This document shows positions 17,980 to 28,470 of a stretch of 64,000 bases of DNA, in pieces. Source of the DNA: Pseudoalteromonas sp. T1lg75 (GTDB lineage Bacteria > Pseudomonadota > Gammaproteobacteria > Enterobacterales > Alteromonadaceae); contig NZ_PQCD01000062.1 of the NCBI RefSeq assembly GCF_002964705.1, positions 60,259 through 124,258 on the forward strand. Reading direction: 5' to 3'. The notes under the pieces are model-generated. The model saw nothing but the letters and a program-made list of their open reading frames with translations. It was not told the origin of the DNA and did no database searches. The translations under genes were made by a program, and so were the position numbers. Numbering within the stretch: position 1 is the first letter of the stretch; every line of letters begins with the position of its first letter.

Positions 17980-19137
17980 ATGTTTCGCCAACCCATCACT
18001 GAGCGGCCAGACCTGGCCGCTCAGGCCGATTACTTCGGCTTCGAGTTCTGTAATATCGATGGCGAAAAATACTGGGACGAAAGCGCCTACTATCAATTTA
18101 CCCTGAAGCAAATTGAAAACGACCTGGAAGACCCGACCAACGAACTGGAGCAAATGTGCCTGGAATTGGTCGATAAGGTGGTTCGAGACGAATACTGGTT
18201 AAAAAAATTCGCCCTGCCCGAGCGTTTTTGGGATCTGATAGCCACAAGCTGGCACAATAAAGAACCCAGCCTCTATGGCCGCATGGATTTTAGTTACCAC
18301 GGCACAGGCCCGGCTAAACTGCTGGAATACAATGCCGACACCCCCACCTCGATTTATGAAGCCGGCTTTTTCCAATGGTTGTGGCTGGAACAACAGGTGG
18401 ACAGAGGCGTGTTGCCAAGGCGTGCCGATCAGTTCAATAGTATTCAAGAAGCGCTGATCAACCGTTTCAACCATTTTAGTAGCCAAGATGCCATCCACTT
18501 TGCCCACAGCCGCGACTCCATTGAGGACAAGGGCACGGTGGCATACCTACAGGACTGTGCCTATCAAGCCGGTATGCCGACGGTCAGGATGGCCGTGGAA
18601 GACATAGGTATCGATGCCAAAGGCCAGCTCACCGATCTCGAAGACACGCCAATCACCCAGCTGTTTAAGCTATACCCCTGGGAGGAGCTGTTTTTAGATG
18701 AATTCGGCCCCCAACTGTTAAGCTCGGACACCCTGTTTGTAGAGCCACCCTGGAAGGCCGTGCTCTCAAATAAGGCCATTTTGCCGCTGCTGTGGCAAAT
18801 GTTCCCCGACCACCCCAATTTACTGCCTAGCTATTTTGCCGGGGAGGAAGGTGATGGGCTTGAGCAGGGCTATGTCAGCAAACCCTTATTCAGCCGTGAG
18901 GGGGAAAACATCACCTGGGTACATCCCAGTAGGGGTCGTGTTCATCAAGGCGGCAGCTACGGCGGTGAGGGCTTTATTACCCAGGCCTTAGCGCCCCTGC
19001 CCGTGTTTGCTGGCAACCATACCTTGATCGGTTCCTGGGTGGTGGGTCATAAAAGCTGTGGCCTGACGATCCGCGAGGACAATGGCCCCATTACCAAGGA
19101 CACCTCGCGCTTTGTACCCCATATTATTTTGGGCTAA
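17980..19137 (+). CDS. yjfC: glutathionylspermidine synthase-family ATP-grasp ligase, YjfC/YgiC-like
   Basis: 385 aa, the normal length of YgiC/YjfC. Family signatures are GRMDFSYHGTGPAKLLEYNADTPTSIYEAGFFQW (about residues 100-135), KLYPWEELFLDEFG and, toward the end, the ATP-grasp elements SYFAGEEGDG, YVSKPLFSREGENI and IGSWVVGHKSCGLTIREDNGPI. It corresponds to the C-terminal synthetase half of GspS and lacks the amidase half. Family knowledge supports ATP-dependent amide-bond formation, but the substrate of YjfC-type proteins is not settled. Third gene of a DUF350-DUF1190-ligase operon. Confidence 0.92.
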   Translation: MFRQPITERPDLAAQADYFGFEFCNIDGEKYWDESAYYQFTLKQIENDLEDPTNELEQMCLELVDKVVRDEYWLKKFALPERFWDLIATSWHNKEPSLYGRMDFSYHGTGPAKLLEYNADTPTSIYEAGFFQWLWLEQQVDRGVLPRRADQFNSIQEALINRFNHFSSQDAIHFAHSRDSIEDKGTVAYLQDCAYQAGMPTVRMAVEDIGIDAKGQLTDLEDTPITQLFKLYPWEELFLDEFGPQLLSSDTLFVEPPWKAVLSNKAILPLLWQMFPDHPNLLPSYFAGEEGDGLEQGYVSKPLFSREGENITWVHPSRGRVHQGGSYGGEGFITQALAPLPVFAGNHTLIGSWVVGHKSCGLTIREDNGPITKDTSRFVPHIILG

Positions 19138-19162
19138 GCATTGCAGACTAAATTGCAGACAC

Positions 19163-19190
19163 AAAAAAACCGCTTACTTGAGCGGTTTTT
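19163..19190. terminator. bidirectional terminator between yjfC and nqrM
   Basis: Stem AAACCGCT/AGCGGTTT with an A run on the left and a T run on the right, placed between two convergent genes, so it can serve both strands. Confidence 0.88.
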
Positions 19191-19200
19191 CTAACTCTGG

Positions 19201-19413
19201 TTACAGAATCTGATTCTCTTTCCAGGCCTGCTCTTTGGCCATGCGCTTTTTACGCTTGTCGCACGGGTCGTCGCAGTCACAGGCTTTTTCAATGCCTACA
19301 GAGCCCAGGCCACCACAGCTGCTGGCCATTGATTTGCGTTGAACGATAACACCTACCGCCATCGCCGCGATAATAATCAAAAGCAGACCAAAGGTAAGAA
19401 GAAATAGCTGCAT
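19201..19413 (-). CDS. nqrM: Na+-NQR maturation protein NqrM
   Basis: 70 aa with one N-terminal membrane helix (about residues 3-24) and the family cysteine cluster CGGLGSVGIEKACDCDDPCD (about 33-52). NqrM (DUF539) is needed to assemble the NqrD/NqrE Fe centre of the Na+-pumping NADH:quinone oxidoreductase. It lies downstream of apbE and the nqr genes on the same strand. Length and cysteine spacing fit the family. Confidence 0.95.
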   Translation of the reverse strand: MQLFLLTFGLLLIIIAAMAVGVIVQRKSMASSCGGLGSVGIEKACDCDDPCDKRKKRMAKEQAWKENQIL

Positions 19414-19488
19414 TGTCTGTGCCCCTTAAAAATGACAATCAACGGCTGAGTCAGCCACGGGCGCTATTATACGCCCGCTTTAACCTGA

Positions 19489-20520
19489 CTACAAATATGG
19501 CTTAAACGCTGGACTTGAATAGGTTTTTAAACCTTCCGGTGTTTTGCTGATCAAATACACGGGTAAGTTATTGGCCTCGGCATAGGCTTTAGCGCGCTCC
19601 GTACCCATTACCGTTAGCGCCGTAGCCAGGCCGTCGGCGGTCATGGCGCTGGGGTGTAACACGGTCACAGACACCAGGTCGTGCTTGATTGGCATACCGG
19701 TTTGCGGGTCGATCAGATGGGTGTATACCTCACCGTCCATCTCGTAGAAAATACGATAATCACCGGATGTGGCCACACCTATAGAGCCTAATTCAAGTGC
19801 GCGATGCATTTTGCGTTCACCCCTAGGCGCATCCGGCTGCTCAATGGCAATCACCCAGGGCTTGTTACCGGGTTTTTGCCCGGCTATACGCATCTCGCCG
19901 CCAATCTCCACCATGTAGTTGGTGATGCCCTGCTGCTCAAGTAAGTCTGCCACCTTATCGATACCAAAGCCTTTAGCGGTCGCCGAAAAACTCAGCTCCA
20001 GGCCGTCTACCGACTTAGCTAAGCCCTGCTCATTGAGAATCAGCTTATCGACGCCGATATTGGCAATCATGGCATCGAGTTCGGCTTGCGTTGGTCTCTG
20101 CGTTGGGCGCTTATCCGGACCAAAGCCCCAGAGATCAATCAAGGGTCCCATGGTCACATCCAGGGTCTTGGTAGAGAAGCCCAAGCGAATTGACTCGGCC
20201 GTCACGGTGCGAAAGTCGGGGCTGATGGCCATCACCTCACCGGCTTTCAGGCGATTAAACTGGTTGATTTCCGAGTCGGGAATATAGGTCGACATGGACT
20301 GGTTTACGGCTTTTAAGGCCTGCTCTATGTCACCATGCAGGTTCAGGGTCGCCAACTGCTCGCCTGGGGCATAAAGCTTGATGTTATAGGTGGTGCCCAT
20401 GGTTTTACCGTGCAGCAGTAACTCTTGCTGCTCGGGCTCACCGGCCTTATCACAGCCGCTTAGTAAACCCAGGGTAAGGGCAAAAAACACCAGGGTCATA
20501 ACACGAAGAATAGGTTTCAT
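19489..20520 (-). CDS. apbE: FAD:protein FMN transferase ApbE
   Basis: 343 aa from ATG at 20520; a TTG two codons upstream is unlikely. The signal peptide ends in lipobox LLSGC (about residue 23). Family motifs are HGKTMGTTYNIKL, AVNQSMSTYIPDSEINQFN, FSATAKGFGIDKVAD, YMVEIGGEMRIAGQKPG and THLIDPQTGMPI. ApbE covalently attaches FMN to threonine in NqrB and NqrC at the periplasmic face, using FAD as donor. Its position between nqrF and nqrM supports that role. A hairpin with a T run precedes it (20549-20574), so its expression may be lower than that of the nqr genes or separately driven. Confidence 0.96.
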   Translation of the reverse strand: MKPILRVMTLVFFALTLGLLSGCDKAGEPEQQELLLHGKTMGTTYNIKLYAPGEQLATLNLHGDIEQALKAVNQSMSTYIPDSEINQFNRLKAGEVMAISPDFRTVTAESIRLGFSTKTLDVTMGPLIDLWGFGPDKRPTQRPTQAELDAMIANIGVDKLILNEQGLAKSVDGLELSFSATAKGFGIDKVADLLEQQGITNYMVEIGGEMRIAGQKPGNKPWVIAIEQPDAPRGERKMHRALELGSIGVATSGDYRIFYEMDGEVYTHLIDPQTGMPIKHDLVSVTVLHPSAMTADGLATALTVMGTERAKAYAEANNLPVYLISKTPEGLKTYSSPAFKPYL

Positions 20521-20548
20521 CTGCAATACTCGCGTGAGAAAAAGAAAA

Positions 20549-20574
20549 GGCTCCCTAACCTTAGCTAGGAAGCC
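20549..20574 (-). terminator. terminator-like hairpin between nqrF and apbE
   Basis: On the minus strand GGCTTCCTA pairs with TAGGGAGCC (one G-U) around an 8-base loop and is followed by TTTTCTTTTTC. It lies 35 bases past the nqrF stop and could be an intrinsic terminator or partial attenuator inside the locus. Confidence 0.7.
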
Positions 20575-20609
20575 CTTATACCTAATGTTAACGACTATAC
20601 ATCGTTAAA

Positions 20610-21836
20610 TTAGCCGCCGAAGTCATCCAGTAGGATGTTCTCGTCTTCAACACCTAAATCTTTAAGCATGTTGATAACGGCCGCATTCATCATCGGTGGT
20701 CCACACATGTAGAACTCACAGTCTTCAGGCGCTTCGTGGTCCTTCAGATAGTTGTCGTACAATACGTTGTGGATAAAGCCGGTGTAACCTTCCCAGTTGT
20801 CCTCAGGCTGAGGATCTGAAAGAGCTACGTGCCATACGAAGTTATCGTTTTCAGCAGCTAGGCCGTCGAAATCTTCTACGTAGAACATTTCGCGCTTAGA
20901 ACGTGCACCGTACCAGAAGCTCATCTTACGCTTAGAGTTAAGACGCTTAAGCTGGTCGAAAATGTGTGAACGCATAGGTGCCATACCTGCACCACCACCT
21001 ACGAATACCATTTCTGCGTCTGTGTCTTTCGCGAAGAATTCACCGAATGGACCAGAAATTGTTACCTTGTCGCCTTCTTTCAGTGACCAGATGTACGAAG
21101 ACATCTTACCGCAAGGCAGGCTTAGGTTGTTTGGCGGCGGAGTCGCAATACGTACGTTAAGCATGATGATGCCGAACTCTTCTGGGTAGTTAGCCATTGA
21201 GTACGCACGGATTGTTTCTTCGTCAACTTTTGACTCTAGGTTAAAGAAGCCAAAGCGATCCCAGTCTGCACGATATTCTTCAGGAATATCGAAGTCAGCG
21301 TATTTAACATGGTGAGCAGGCGCTTCGATCTGAATGTAACCACCGGCACGGAAAGGTACAACCTCACCTTCAGGGATAGCTAGTTTCAGTTCTTTAATGA
21401 AGGTTGCCTTGTTATCGTTAGAGATAACAGAACATTCCCACTTCTTGATACCGAAGATAGACTCTTCAAGTTCAATTTCCATGTCGCCTTTAACGGCAAC
21501 CTGACACGCAAGACGACAGCCATGACGGGCCTCACCTTTTGAGATGTGGTCAAGCTCGGTCGGTAGGATATCACCACCACCCGATTTCACATCTACGCGA
21601 CACTGGCCACATGAGCCACCGCCACCACAAGCAGACGATACGAAAATACCGGCATCCGCTAGTGCACCAAGTAGCTTGCTACCCGGTGAAGTTTTAATTG
21701 CTTTCTCAGGATCGCCATTGATCCCGATGGTGACGTCACCTGTGGGTACTAGCTTAGATTTAGCTGCGATAATAACTAAAACCAAGATAACCACGATAGC
21801 GACGAATACACCTACGCCTAAATATACCTCAAGCAT
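20610..21836 (-). CDS. nqrF: Na+-NQR subunit F (NADH dehydrogenase flavoprotein)
   Basis: 408 aa. An N-terminal membrane helix (about 4-25) is followed by a [2Fe-2S] ferredoxin domain with [17 protein letters not shown] and a later Cys ([10 protein letters not shown]). The FAD domain has [11 protein letters not shown] and the NADH-binding domain has [14 protein letters not shown], ending ILLDDFGG. It is the electron-entry subunit: it oxidises NADH and passes electrons through FAD and the 2Fe-2S cluster. Last structural gene of nqrABCDEF, 17 bases after nqrE. Confidence 0.98.
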   Translation of the reverse strand: MLEVYLGVGVFVAIVVILVLVIIAAKSKLVPTGDVTIGINGDPEKAIKTSPGSKLLGALADAGIFVSSACGGGGSCGQCRVDVKSGGGDILPTELDHISKGEARHGCRLACQVAVKGDMEIELEESIFGIKKWECSVISNDNKATFIKELKLAIPEGEVVPFRAGGYIQIEAPAHHVKYADFDIPEEYRADWDRFGFFNLESKVDEETIRAYSMANYPEEFGIIMLNVRIATPPPNNLSLPCGKMSSYIWSLKEGDKVTISGPFGEFFAKDTDAEMVFVGGGAGMAPMRSHIFDQLKRLNSKRKMSFWYGARSKREMFYVEDFDGLAAENDNFVWHVALSDPQPEDNWEGYTGFIHNVLYDNYLKDHEAPEDCEFYMCGPPMMNAAVINMLKDLGVEDENILLDDFGG

Positions 21837-21853
21837 GATTTCTCCTCGCTACC

Positions 21854-22462
21854 TTATAGTGAAATACCAGAGAATGACATAAAGCCAAGACCCATAAGAC
21901 CTACGGTGATAAAGGTAATACCTAGACCACGTAGACCGTCTGGCACGTCTGAATACTTCATCTTCTCACGGATACCAGCAAGCAATGTGATTGCCAGTGC
22001 CCAACCTACACCTGAGCCCAGGCCGAAAACCACGGACTCACCGAAGTTGTAGTTACGCTCTACCATGAAGGATACTGCACCGAAAATCGCACAGTTTACC
22101 GTGATCAATGGTAGGAAGATGCCCAGCGCGTTGTATAGCGGCGGGAAGAACTTATCCAGAGCCATCTCTAGGATTTGTACTAGGGCAGCAATAACACCGA
22201 TGAAGGTTAGGAAGCGTAGGAAGCTTAAATCAGCTTCAGGGAAGCCTAACCACTCAAGTGCGCCTGGTGCCAATACCGCATGATAAACCACTTGGTTTAC
22301 CGGTACCGCAATACCCAGTACGAAGATAACCGCAATACCTAGGCCTAGAGAGGTTTTTACTTTCTTAGATACAGCTAGGAAAGTACACATCCCCAAGAAG
22401 AAGGCAAGCGCAAGGTTTTCAATGAAAACCGCTTTAACAAATAAGTTAAGATACTGTTCCAC
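21854..22462 (-). CDS. nqrE: Na+-NQR subunit E
   Basis: 202 aa integral membrane subunit with six helices, beginning [28 protein letters not shown]. The Cys in GMCTF and the Cys in VNCAIFG are the conserved pair that, with NqrD, hold an Fe centre in the membrane. It contains [24 protein letters not shown]. Eleven bases separate it from nqrD. Length equals that of Vibrio NqrE within a few residues. Confidence 0.97.
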   Translation of the reverse strand: MEQYLNLFVKAVFIENLALAFFLGMCTFLAVSKKVKTSLGLGIAVIFVLGIAVPVNQVVYHAVLAPGALEWLGFPEADLSFLRFLTFIGVIAALVQILEMALDKFFPPLYNALGIFLPLITVNCAIFGAVSFMVERNYNFGESVVFGLGSGVGWALAITLLAGIREKMKYSDVPDGLRGLGITFITVGLMGLGFMSFSGISL

Positions 22463-22472
22463 GACTCGCCCC

Positions 22473-23102
22473 TTATTTCGCTTCTACTTGGTCTTTCTTA
22501 AAGGTACGAAGTACCCAAATGAATAGACCGATGATGAAGAATGCACTTGGTGGAAGGATCAATAGACCCATAGGCTGGTACCAGCCACCGTTTTGCACCA
22601 GTGGAATGATTTCCACATCGAATAGTGAACCTTTACCGAATAGCTCACGGATGAAACCAACAGTCAGTAGCACTACAGAGTAGCCAAGACCGTTACCAAT
22701 ACCGTCTAGGAAAGACATCATTGGTGGCGACTTCATTGCGTATGCTTCGGCACGACCCATTACGATACAGTTGGTAATGATTAGACCAACGAATACCGAT
22801 AACTCTTTTGCCGTAGCATAAGAGAAGGCCTGTAGTACCTGGTCAACCACGATTACCAATGAAGCGATAATCGTCATCTGTACGATGATACGAACGCTTG
22901 ATGGGATCTGGTTACGGATCATCGAGATAAACAAGCTTGAGAACGCTGTTACCAAGGTCAATGCGATCGACATGATCAAAGCATTTTTCAAGCTTGAAGT
23001 AACCGCCAGCGCAGAACAAATACCTAGTACTTGTAGGGCGATTGGGTTATTGGCGAAGACAGGTCCAAATAGAACCGACTTCATTTCTTTAGTATCAGCC
23101 AT
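22473..23102 (-). CDS. nqrD: Na+-NQR subunit D
   Basis: 209 aa, six membrane helices. It has the conserved [20 protein letters not shown] near residue 27 and [18 protein letters not shown] near 110, whose cysteines pair with those in NqrE for the intramembrane Fe site. It ends with a short basic tail. The ATG overlaps the stop of nqrC by one base, so translation is coupled. Confidence 0.97.
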   Translation of the reverse strand: MADTKEMKSVLFGPVFANNPIALQVLGICSALAVTSSLKNALIMSIALTLVTAFSSLFISMIRNQIPSSVRIIVQMTIIASLVIVVDQVLQAFSYATAKELSVFVGLIITNCIVMGRAEAYAMKSPPMMSFLDGIGNGLGYSVVLLTVGFIRELFGKGSLFDVEIIPLVQNGGWYQPMGLLILPPSAFFIIGLFIWVLRTFKKDQVEAK

Positions 23103-23869
23103 TATTTCAACGCTCCTTCACGTACTTTCGCAAGGAAAGGACCAAAGCCATGATCGCCAGTCCAGTAGTCAACCGTGTTATCAACACCGTTTGACGTCAG
23201 TGTTGCACCAGATAGACCATCAACTTGGTGAGCATTCTTGGCGCCGTTTTTCACTAGATCAACTGGCAGCTCTTTCTCTTTCCACTGGGCCGTCCAAGTT
23301 GGGTTTTGAATTTCGCCACCCAGGCCTGGAGTTTCGTTGTGCTTGTAGAAGATGATGTTTTTAACGGTTTCACCGTCGTTTTCTAGCGCTAGGAAACCGT
23401 ACATTACACCCCAAAGACCGTAGCCCTGGATAGGTAGAATGATAGAGTTCACTGAGCCATCTTCGGCGCGGCTAATGTATACCGGCGCTTCAGTTGTACG
23501 ACGTTGGATACCTGCTTTATCTTGAGCTTTAGTTAGCTTGATGCTCATTGCCGCATCGAACTTACTCTTCTCAAAATCGTACGCTTTAATCCAAGCGCTA
23601 CGAGCTTCTTCGTTGTCAAACTGCACCTGTTGGCCGTTTTCAACGTTAACAACCAGAGTCTCGATGTTCTCGTCAAACGTCGATTGAACGTTTTTAACGC
23701 CGTCAAAACCGGCTGCGGCTAGGATATTGCTTTGAATATCTTTAAGCTTGTTTTCTTGCTGTAGTGGACGTAGTTGTACTGATGCAAACGATACGATAAC
23801 CGCACACACCAAACATAAAGACACTACTACACCAAGCGTTTTACCGATTGATTCGTTATTACTAGCCAC
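23102..23869 (-). CDS. nqrC: Na+-NQR subunit C (covalent FMN)
   Basis: 255 aa. One N-terminal membrane helix (about residues 12-32) anchors a periplasmic FMN-binding domain. The flavinylation motif [13 protein letters not shown] (about 215-227) carries the threonine to which ApbE attaches [16 protein letters not shown] and [14 protein letters not shown] are other family signatures. It overlaps nqrB by 8 bases. Confidence 0.97.
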   Translation of the reverse strand: MASNNESIGKTLGVVVSLCLVCAVIVSFASVQLRPLQQENKLKDIQSNILAAAGFDGVKNVQSTFDENIETLVVNVENGQQVQFDNEEARSAWIKAYDFEKSKFDAAMSIKLTKAQDKAGIQRRTTEAPVYISRAEDGSVNSIILPIQGYGLWGVMYGFLALENDGETVKNIIFYKHNETPGLGGEIQNPTWTAQWKEKELPVDLVKNGAKNAHQVDGLSGATLTSNGVDNTVDYWTGDHGFGPFLAKVREGALK

Positions 23870-25061
23870 GTGCCAATCTCCTCTTGATGTTTGACTGCGC
23901 TACGAAGTGGTCGAATAGCGGTGCAAATAGGTTAGCAAATAGGATTGCTAGCATCATGCCTTCTGGGTACGCCGGGTTCACAACGCGGATCATTACCACC
24001 ATGAAACCGATCAACGCACCGTATGCCCACTTACCTTTATCGGTGAATGACGCTGAAACCGGATCGGTTGCCATAAAGAACATACCGAACGCGAAGCCAC
24101 CTAGTACCAAGTGCCAATGCCAAGGCATAGCAAATGCAGGGTTAGTTTCAGAACCGATGAAGTTAAGTAGCATTGCCGTTACCACCATACCTAGGAAAGT
24201 ACCTAGTACGATGCGCCACGAAGCAATACGCACATAAATAAGGAATAAACCACCGATGGCGATAGCAAGGGTAGAGGTCTCACCTACAGAACCTTGAATG
24301 AAGCCGTAGAAAGCGTTCAACCAAAGATCCATGTTGGCGAAGTCCAGTGCACCTGTAGCCGCTTGGCCTAGGTAAGTTGCACCTGAGAAACCGTCAACCG
24401 CTGTCCATACCGTGTCACCTGAAATCTGCGCAGGGTATGCGAAGAATAGGAAAGCACGACCCGCTAGTGCCGGGTTTAGGAAGTTACGGCCAGTACCACC
24501 GAATACCTCTTTGGCAATGACAACACCGAAGGTAATACCTAGGGCTACTTGCCACAGTGGAATAGTCGCCGGCAGGATTAGCGCGAACAGTACAGAGGTT
24601 ACAAAGAAACCTTCGTTTACTTCGTGCTTACGAACCGAGGCGAATACCACTTCCCAGAAACCACCCACGATAAAGGTCGTGGCGTAGATAGGTAGGAAGA
24701 AGCAGGCACCGTAGAACATTTTCGCACCCCAACCGGAATCGACGGTTAGTTCACCACCGAATAGTTGGAATAAAGCTACTTGCCATGAATCGCCAAGCGC
24801 AAAGCCGTTCGCTAGTGCGTCAGCAGCTTGGTGACCAATGTTGAACATGCCAAAGAACATGGCAGGGAACGTTGCCATCCACACTAAAATCATAATACGT
24901 TTTAGGTCGATGTTATCGCGAACGTGAGTACCGCCTTTGTTTACATAACCTGGGGTATAGAAAATAGTCGCTACTGCTTCATACAGGGCGTACCATTTTT
25001 CATGTTTACCACCGGCTTCAAAATGCGGTTCGATATCTTCTAAAAATTTCTTCAAGCCCAT
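23862..25061 (-). CDS. nqrB: Na+-NQR subunit B (covalent FMN, riboflavin)
   Basis: 399 aa polytopic membrane subunit. After an N-terminal cytoplasmic stretch it has about ten helices. The motif [11 protein letters not shown] (about 224-234) holds the covalently flavinylated threonine. [15 protein letters not shown] and [13 protein letters not shown] near the end are conserved. It contributes the ion channel and quinone site of the pump. One base separates it from nqrA. Confidence 0.97.
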   Translation of the reverse strand: MGLKKFLEDIEPHFEAGGKHEKWYALYEAVATIFYTPGYVNKGGTHVRDNIDLKRIMILVWMATFPAMFFGMFNIGHQAADALANGFALGDSWQVALFQLFGGELTVDSGWGAKMFYGACFFLPIYATTFIVGGFWEVVFASVRKHEVNEGFFVTSVLFALILPATIPLWQVALGITFGVVIAKEVFGGTGRNFLNPALAGRAFLFFAYPAQISGDTVWTAVDGFSGATYLGQAATGALDFANMDLWLNAFYGFIQGSVGETSTLAIAIGGLFLIYVRIASWRIVLGTFLGMVVTAMLLNFIGSETNPAFAMPWHWHLVLGGFAFGMFFMATDPVSASFTDKGKWAYGALIGFMVVMIRVVNPAYPEGMMLAILFANLFAPLFDHFVAQSNIKRRLARG

Positions 25062-25062
25062 T

Positions 25063-26406
25063 TTAGCCTTCCTTCTCGATTGTTGTCAGGCACTCACGAA
25101 GGATTGAACCGTACTCGTATTTACCAGGACAAACGAAGGTACACAATGCTAAATCTTCTTCGTCTAGCTCCAATGCGCCAAGCGTAATTGCGCTGTCTAG
25201 GTCACGTGAAATAAGGTCACGTAATAGTAGCGTAGGCAAGATGTCTAGCGGCATTACACGCTCATAGTTACCGATTGGTACCATGGCACGCTTTGAACCA
25301 CCGGTAGAGGTAGTCATGTTGAATAGACGGCTTGGTGCAAGGTGACCAAGGAAGGTACGCGTTACAGAGAACTTGTTGCTACCTGGCGCAATCCAACCAA
25401 ATAGTTCTTTCTCACGGCCTTCAAGCAGTACCGACACTTGCGTGTGGTAACGGCCAAGGAACGCGTGTGGACCAATGGCGTTAGTACCAGAAAGCACCGA
25501 ACCAGAAATAACACGGTTGTCACCGTCTTCTAGCTCGCCCGCTACTAAATCGTCTAGTGCAGCACCCATGTGGGTCTTAACTAGGCGCGGGTTCTTAACG
25601 CGAGGACCGGCTAAAGAAATCACACGACCGGTGTAAATTTCGCCACTTAGGAAAAGATGACCGAAAGCAATCACATCCTGATAACCTAAGTGCCAAACCT
25701 GCTTAGAGGCAGAGACTGGGTCTAGGTGATGAATGTGAGTACCTACAAGACCGGCTGGGTGCTTGCCACCAAACTCATGTACTTCAACAGAAGCAACCGA
25801 TGAGCTAGGTACCTGCGCGCCCGCTTTCTTACATACGTACACTTTACCTTCGGTTAGACGTGAAACCACGGCTAGACCGGCTTCGAAAGCTTCAGCATTT
25901 TCGGCAATCACAACCACTGGATCAGCGGCTAGCGGATTGGTGTCCATGGCAGTAACGAATACTGAGCTAGGCTTAGCATCGACAGCAGGAACTTTGCTGA
26001 AAGGACGAGTACGCAGTGCGGTCCATTGACCAGACTTAACAAGTTGATCGACAACGGTGTCGCGATCTAGGCTTGCTAATTGGCCTTGGTCGAACTTGGC
26101 AAACGTTTCTTGCTCAGTGCCATTAACTTCAATAACAACTGATTGCAGTACACGTTTTGCACCACGATTGATTTCTTTAACTACCCCGGAGGCCGGTGCA
26201 GTGTAGATTACGCCAGGATTCTTTTTATCTTCAAAAAGAACTTGGCCTTTTTTGACTTGGTCATCCACACGAACTCGCATGGTTGGACGCATGCCGATGT
26301 ATTCTTCACCTAGCACAGCTACTCGTTTAACGGGTTGACCGTCATGAATAACTTGCTGAGGTGCGCCCTCTATCGGTAGATCCAGACCTTTTTTTATGTT
26401 GATCAT
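25063..26406 (-). CDS. nqrA: Na+-NQR subunit A
   Basis: 447 aa from [14 protein letters not shown], which matches the Vibrio start; a start four codons upstream (26418) is less likely. Signatures are [53 protein letters not shown] and [12 protein letters not shown]. It is a cytoplasmic subunit related to the RnfC fold and contributes to the quinone site. First gene of the operon, so the promoter should lie in 26407-26796. Confidence 0.98.
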   Translation of the reverse strand: MINIKKGLDLPIEGAPQQVIHDGQPVKRVAVLGEEYIGMRPTMRVRVDDQVKKGQVLFEDKKNPGVIYTAPASGVVKEINRGAKRVLQSVVIEVNGTEQETFAKFDQGQLASLDRDTVVDQLVKSGQWTALRTRPFSKVPAVDAKPSSVFVTAMDTNPLAADPVVVIAENAEAFEAGLAVVSRLTEGKVYVCKKAGAQVPSSSVASVEVHEFGGKHPAGLVGTHIHHLDPVSASKQVWHLGYQDVIAFGHLFLSGEIYTGRVISLAGPRVKNPRLVKTHMGAALDDLVAGELEDGDNRVISGSVLSGTNAIGPHAFLGRYHTQVSVLLEGREKELFGWIAPGSNKFSVTRTFLGHLAPSRLFNMTTSTGGSKRAMVPIGNYERVMPLDILPTLLLRDLISRDLDSAITLGALELDEEDLALCTFVCPGKYEYGSILRECLTTIEKEG

Positions 26407-26796
26407 ACGCACTTGCATTACATTAAAGGAAAGAAACTTAAAATCTTACCAACCACGCCGCTTAGCATCGGCCGACTGGCGCCAACCCGCGTTGTTAATC
26501 TAGGTCTATGCTCCCTTCGCGATGCCAAAAAACATCAAAATGAGCAATTAACAACCTACATCATTAATACAAACGGTATAAAAGAGCACCTATGTCGGTC
26601 AGTGTTCCAAGCAACGCAGCGAACTTGTCACATATCTGCCGAATTTTAACATCATTCACGGCGACTATGCGAGTTAAAAAGTAAAAATTATCCAAGGATC
26701 CGCGGCGCTCTCGAATGAATAAACTTCAAGATAGACCAAAGTCTTAATTTCGCGTGTTCATATGTAACTAATTACTTAGCACCGTTACCTGGATAC
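26407..26796. other. intergenic region between nqrA and fabV, likely holding the nqr promoter
   Basis: About 390 bases without a supported gene. The nqr promoter must fire leftward from here, but I could not find a clear -35/-10 pair by eye. AAGGAAAG-type purine stretches are on the wrong strand to be the nqrA ribosome-binding site. No RNA gene was recognised. Confidence 0.45.
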
Positions 26797-26826
26797 AAAA
26801 AAGCCAGTCTTAAGACTGGCTTTTTT
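26797..26826. terminator. terminator after fabV, perfect 30-bp palindrome
   Basis: AAAAAAGCCAGTCTT followed by its exact complement. A and T runs at both ends allow termination on both strands; fabV (minus) ends 16 bases to the right. Confidence 0.92.
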
Positions 26827-26842
26827 AGCAGATACAACCCAA

Positions 26843-28033
26843 TTACAGCAGGTTGTTGATAGCTACGTCCGGGTTTACATCCGCGTCATAATCAACGCCG
26901 GCTAAATCGAAGCCAAACAGATGTAAGAACTCTTTGTGGTAACCCACATAGTCGGTCAGCTCGTCGATGGTATCGGTATCAACCGTATCCCAAATTTTCT
27001 GGATGCGCTGCTGCACGTCGTCTTCAAGCTCTTTATAGTTCTGGAACAGGTGGCCACCGTCATCAAAGCGCGGCGTTTCGCCGTACAGGTTCTCTTTGAA
27101 CAACGCGGTAATTTGCTCGATCGTTCCTTCATAAGTGCCGTCTTCTTTCATCACTTTGAATAGCGCTGAAATATACAGAGGCATGATAGGAATCGCCGAA
27201 CTCGCCTGCGTCACTACCGCGTTCAAAGAGCTCACATAGGCTTCGCCAGACAAGGCCGCCGTTGATGCTTTGATCTCTTGTGCGGCACGGTCCAGGTCTT
27301 CTTTTGCCTTACCAATGGTGGCGTGACCATAGATAGGCCAAGTCAGCTCTTTACCGATGTAGGTGTAAGCGGTTGTTTTGAAGTTATCGGCTAACACGCC
27401 TGCTTCATTAAGGGCCTCGATCCACAGCTGCCAATCTTCACCACCCATTACTTTTACGGTATTGGCGATTTCTTCTTCGCTGGCCGCTTCAACACTCACT
27501 TCGTCGATAACACGCTTTGAGGTGTTAAGGTTTTTAGTGGTCACACTCTCACCGATTGGCTTAAGCGTTGATGAGTAAGTTTCACCTGTTTTCGGGTCGG
27601 TACGACGCGGTGACGCCAGTGAATAAATAACCAGGTCAACCTTGCCTAGTTCATTCTTAATGGTGTCGATGGTTTGTGCCTTGATCTCATCGGAAAACGC
27701 ATCGCCATTGATGTTCTTTGCCCAGATACCGGCTTCATCGGCAGCTTGTTGGAAAGCTGCGGTGTTATACCAGCCTGCAGACGCCGTTTTCTTCTCGGTA
27801 CCTGGTTTTTCAAAGAACACACCCAGTGTTTTTGCGCCATGACCGAATGCAGATACGATGCGAGAAGCAAGGCCGTAACCAGTTGATGAACCGATCACTA
27901 AAACGTTTTTTGGACCCTGGCCCAAATCACCTTGGCTTTTTACATATTCTATTTGTTGTTGTACATGAGCCGCACAGCCTGCTGGGTGTGCGTTAGTGCA
28001 GATAAATCCACGGATTTTAGGCTTAATGACCAT
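26843..28033 (-). CDS. fabV: trans-2-enoyl-ACP/CoA reductase FabV (NADH)
   Basis: 396 aa from [17 protein letters not shown], the usual FabV start; the frame extends 19 codons upstream without a plausible start. The Rossmann motif [17 protein letters not shown] lies near residues 44-60 and the active-site Y-x8-K is seen in [13 protein letters not shown] (about 232-244). It catalyses the last step of each fatty-acid elongation cycle and is a triclosan-insensitive alternative to FabI. Single gene with its own terminator. Confidence 0.97.
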   Translation of the reverse strand: MVIKPKIRGFICTNAHPAGCAAHVQQQIEYVKSQGDLGQGPKNVLVIGSSTGYGLASRIVSAFGHGAKTLGVFFEKPGTEKKTASAGWYNTAAFQQAADEAGIWAKNINGDAFSDEIKAQTIDTIKNELGKVDLVIYSLASPRRTDPKTGETYSSTLKPIGESVTTKNLNTSKRVIDEVSVEAASEEEIANTVKVMGGEDWQLWIEALNEAGVLADNFKTTAYTYIGKELTWPIYGHATIGKAKEDLDRAAQEIKASTAALSGEAYVSSLNAVVTQASSAIPIMPLYISALFKVMKEDGTYEGTIEQITALFKENLYGETPRFDDGGHLFQNYKELEDDVQQRIQKIWDTVDTDTIDELTDYVGYHKEFLHLFGFDLAGVDYDADVNPDVAINNLL

Positions 28034-28120
28034 GATAAAATTCCATATCGTTGCCGAAAAATTAGCGCTAGTGTAGCGACTATTATCCACTACACAGGTC
28101 TGATGACTCGCGCCGAGTGT

Positions 28121-28435
28121 TTAATTATCAAATTTAGAACCACCTAAGCAGCGCGGCGAATCCGGGGCTTGTCCTTGTTTTTCGCTGAACTCTTCGGGGG
28201 TATAGGCATGAATAGCCAGCGCATGAATGTGCTCGCGCAGCTCCTGTGCCAGAATGTCGTTAATGGTGCGGTGACGTTGCAACAGCCGCTGTCCGGCAAA
28301 TTGATCGCTGACCACCACCACTTTAAAGTGTGATTCACTGCCACGGGCATGCATATGGCTTTCATTTTCAACCCGCAGGTGTTTGCAGGGTATCCCTGCG
28401 CTGAGCTTTTGCTCGATACGCGTTTGCATAGACAT
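28121..28435 (-). CDS. bolA: BolA-family protein
   Basis: 104 aa from [11 protein letters not shown]; an ATG two codons later is equally possible, and TTG at 28453 is less likely. It has the BolA core [24 protein letters not shown], then [13 protein letters not shown] and [13 protein letters not shown], with the conserved histidine. BolA proteins work with monothiol glutaredoxins in Fe-S handling and influence morphology and stress response. It lies near yajG and ampG, as in E. coli, but is separated here by two genes and a strand change. Confidence 0.92.
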   Translation of the reverse strand: MSMQTRIEQKLSAGIPCKHLRVENESHMHARGSESHFKVVVVSDQFAGQRLLQRHRTINDILAQELREHIHALAIHAYTPEEFSEKQGQAPDSPRCLGGSKFDN

Positions 28436-28470
28436 AAATGACGTACCTGCCAACTAGTTAGGTGACGCTA

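Noticed and set aside
26407..26796. tRNA or riboswitch between nqrA and fabV
   Set aside because: No cloverleaf, TTCGA-loop or conserved aptamer pattern could be found.
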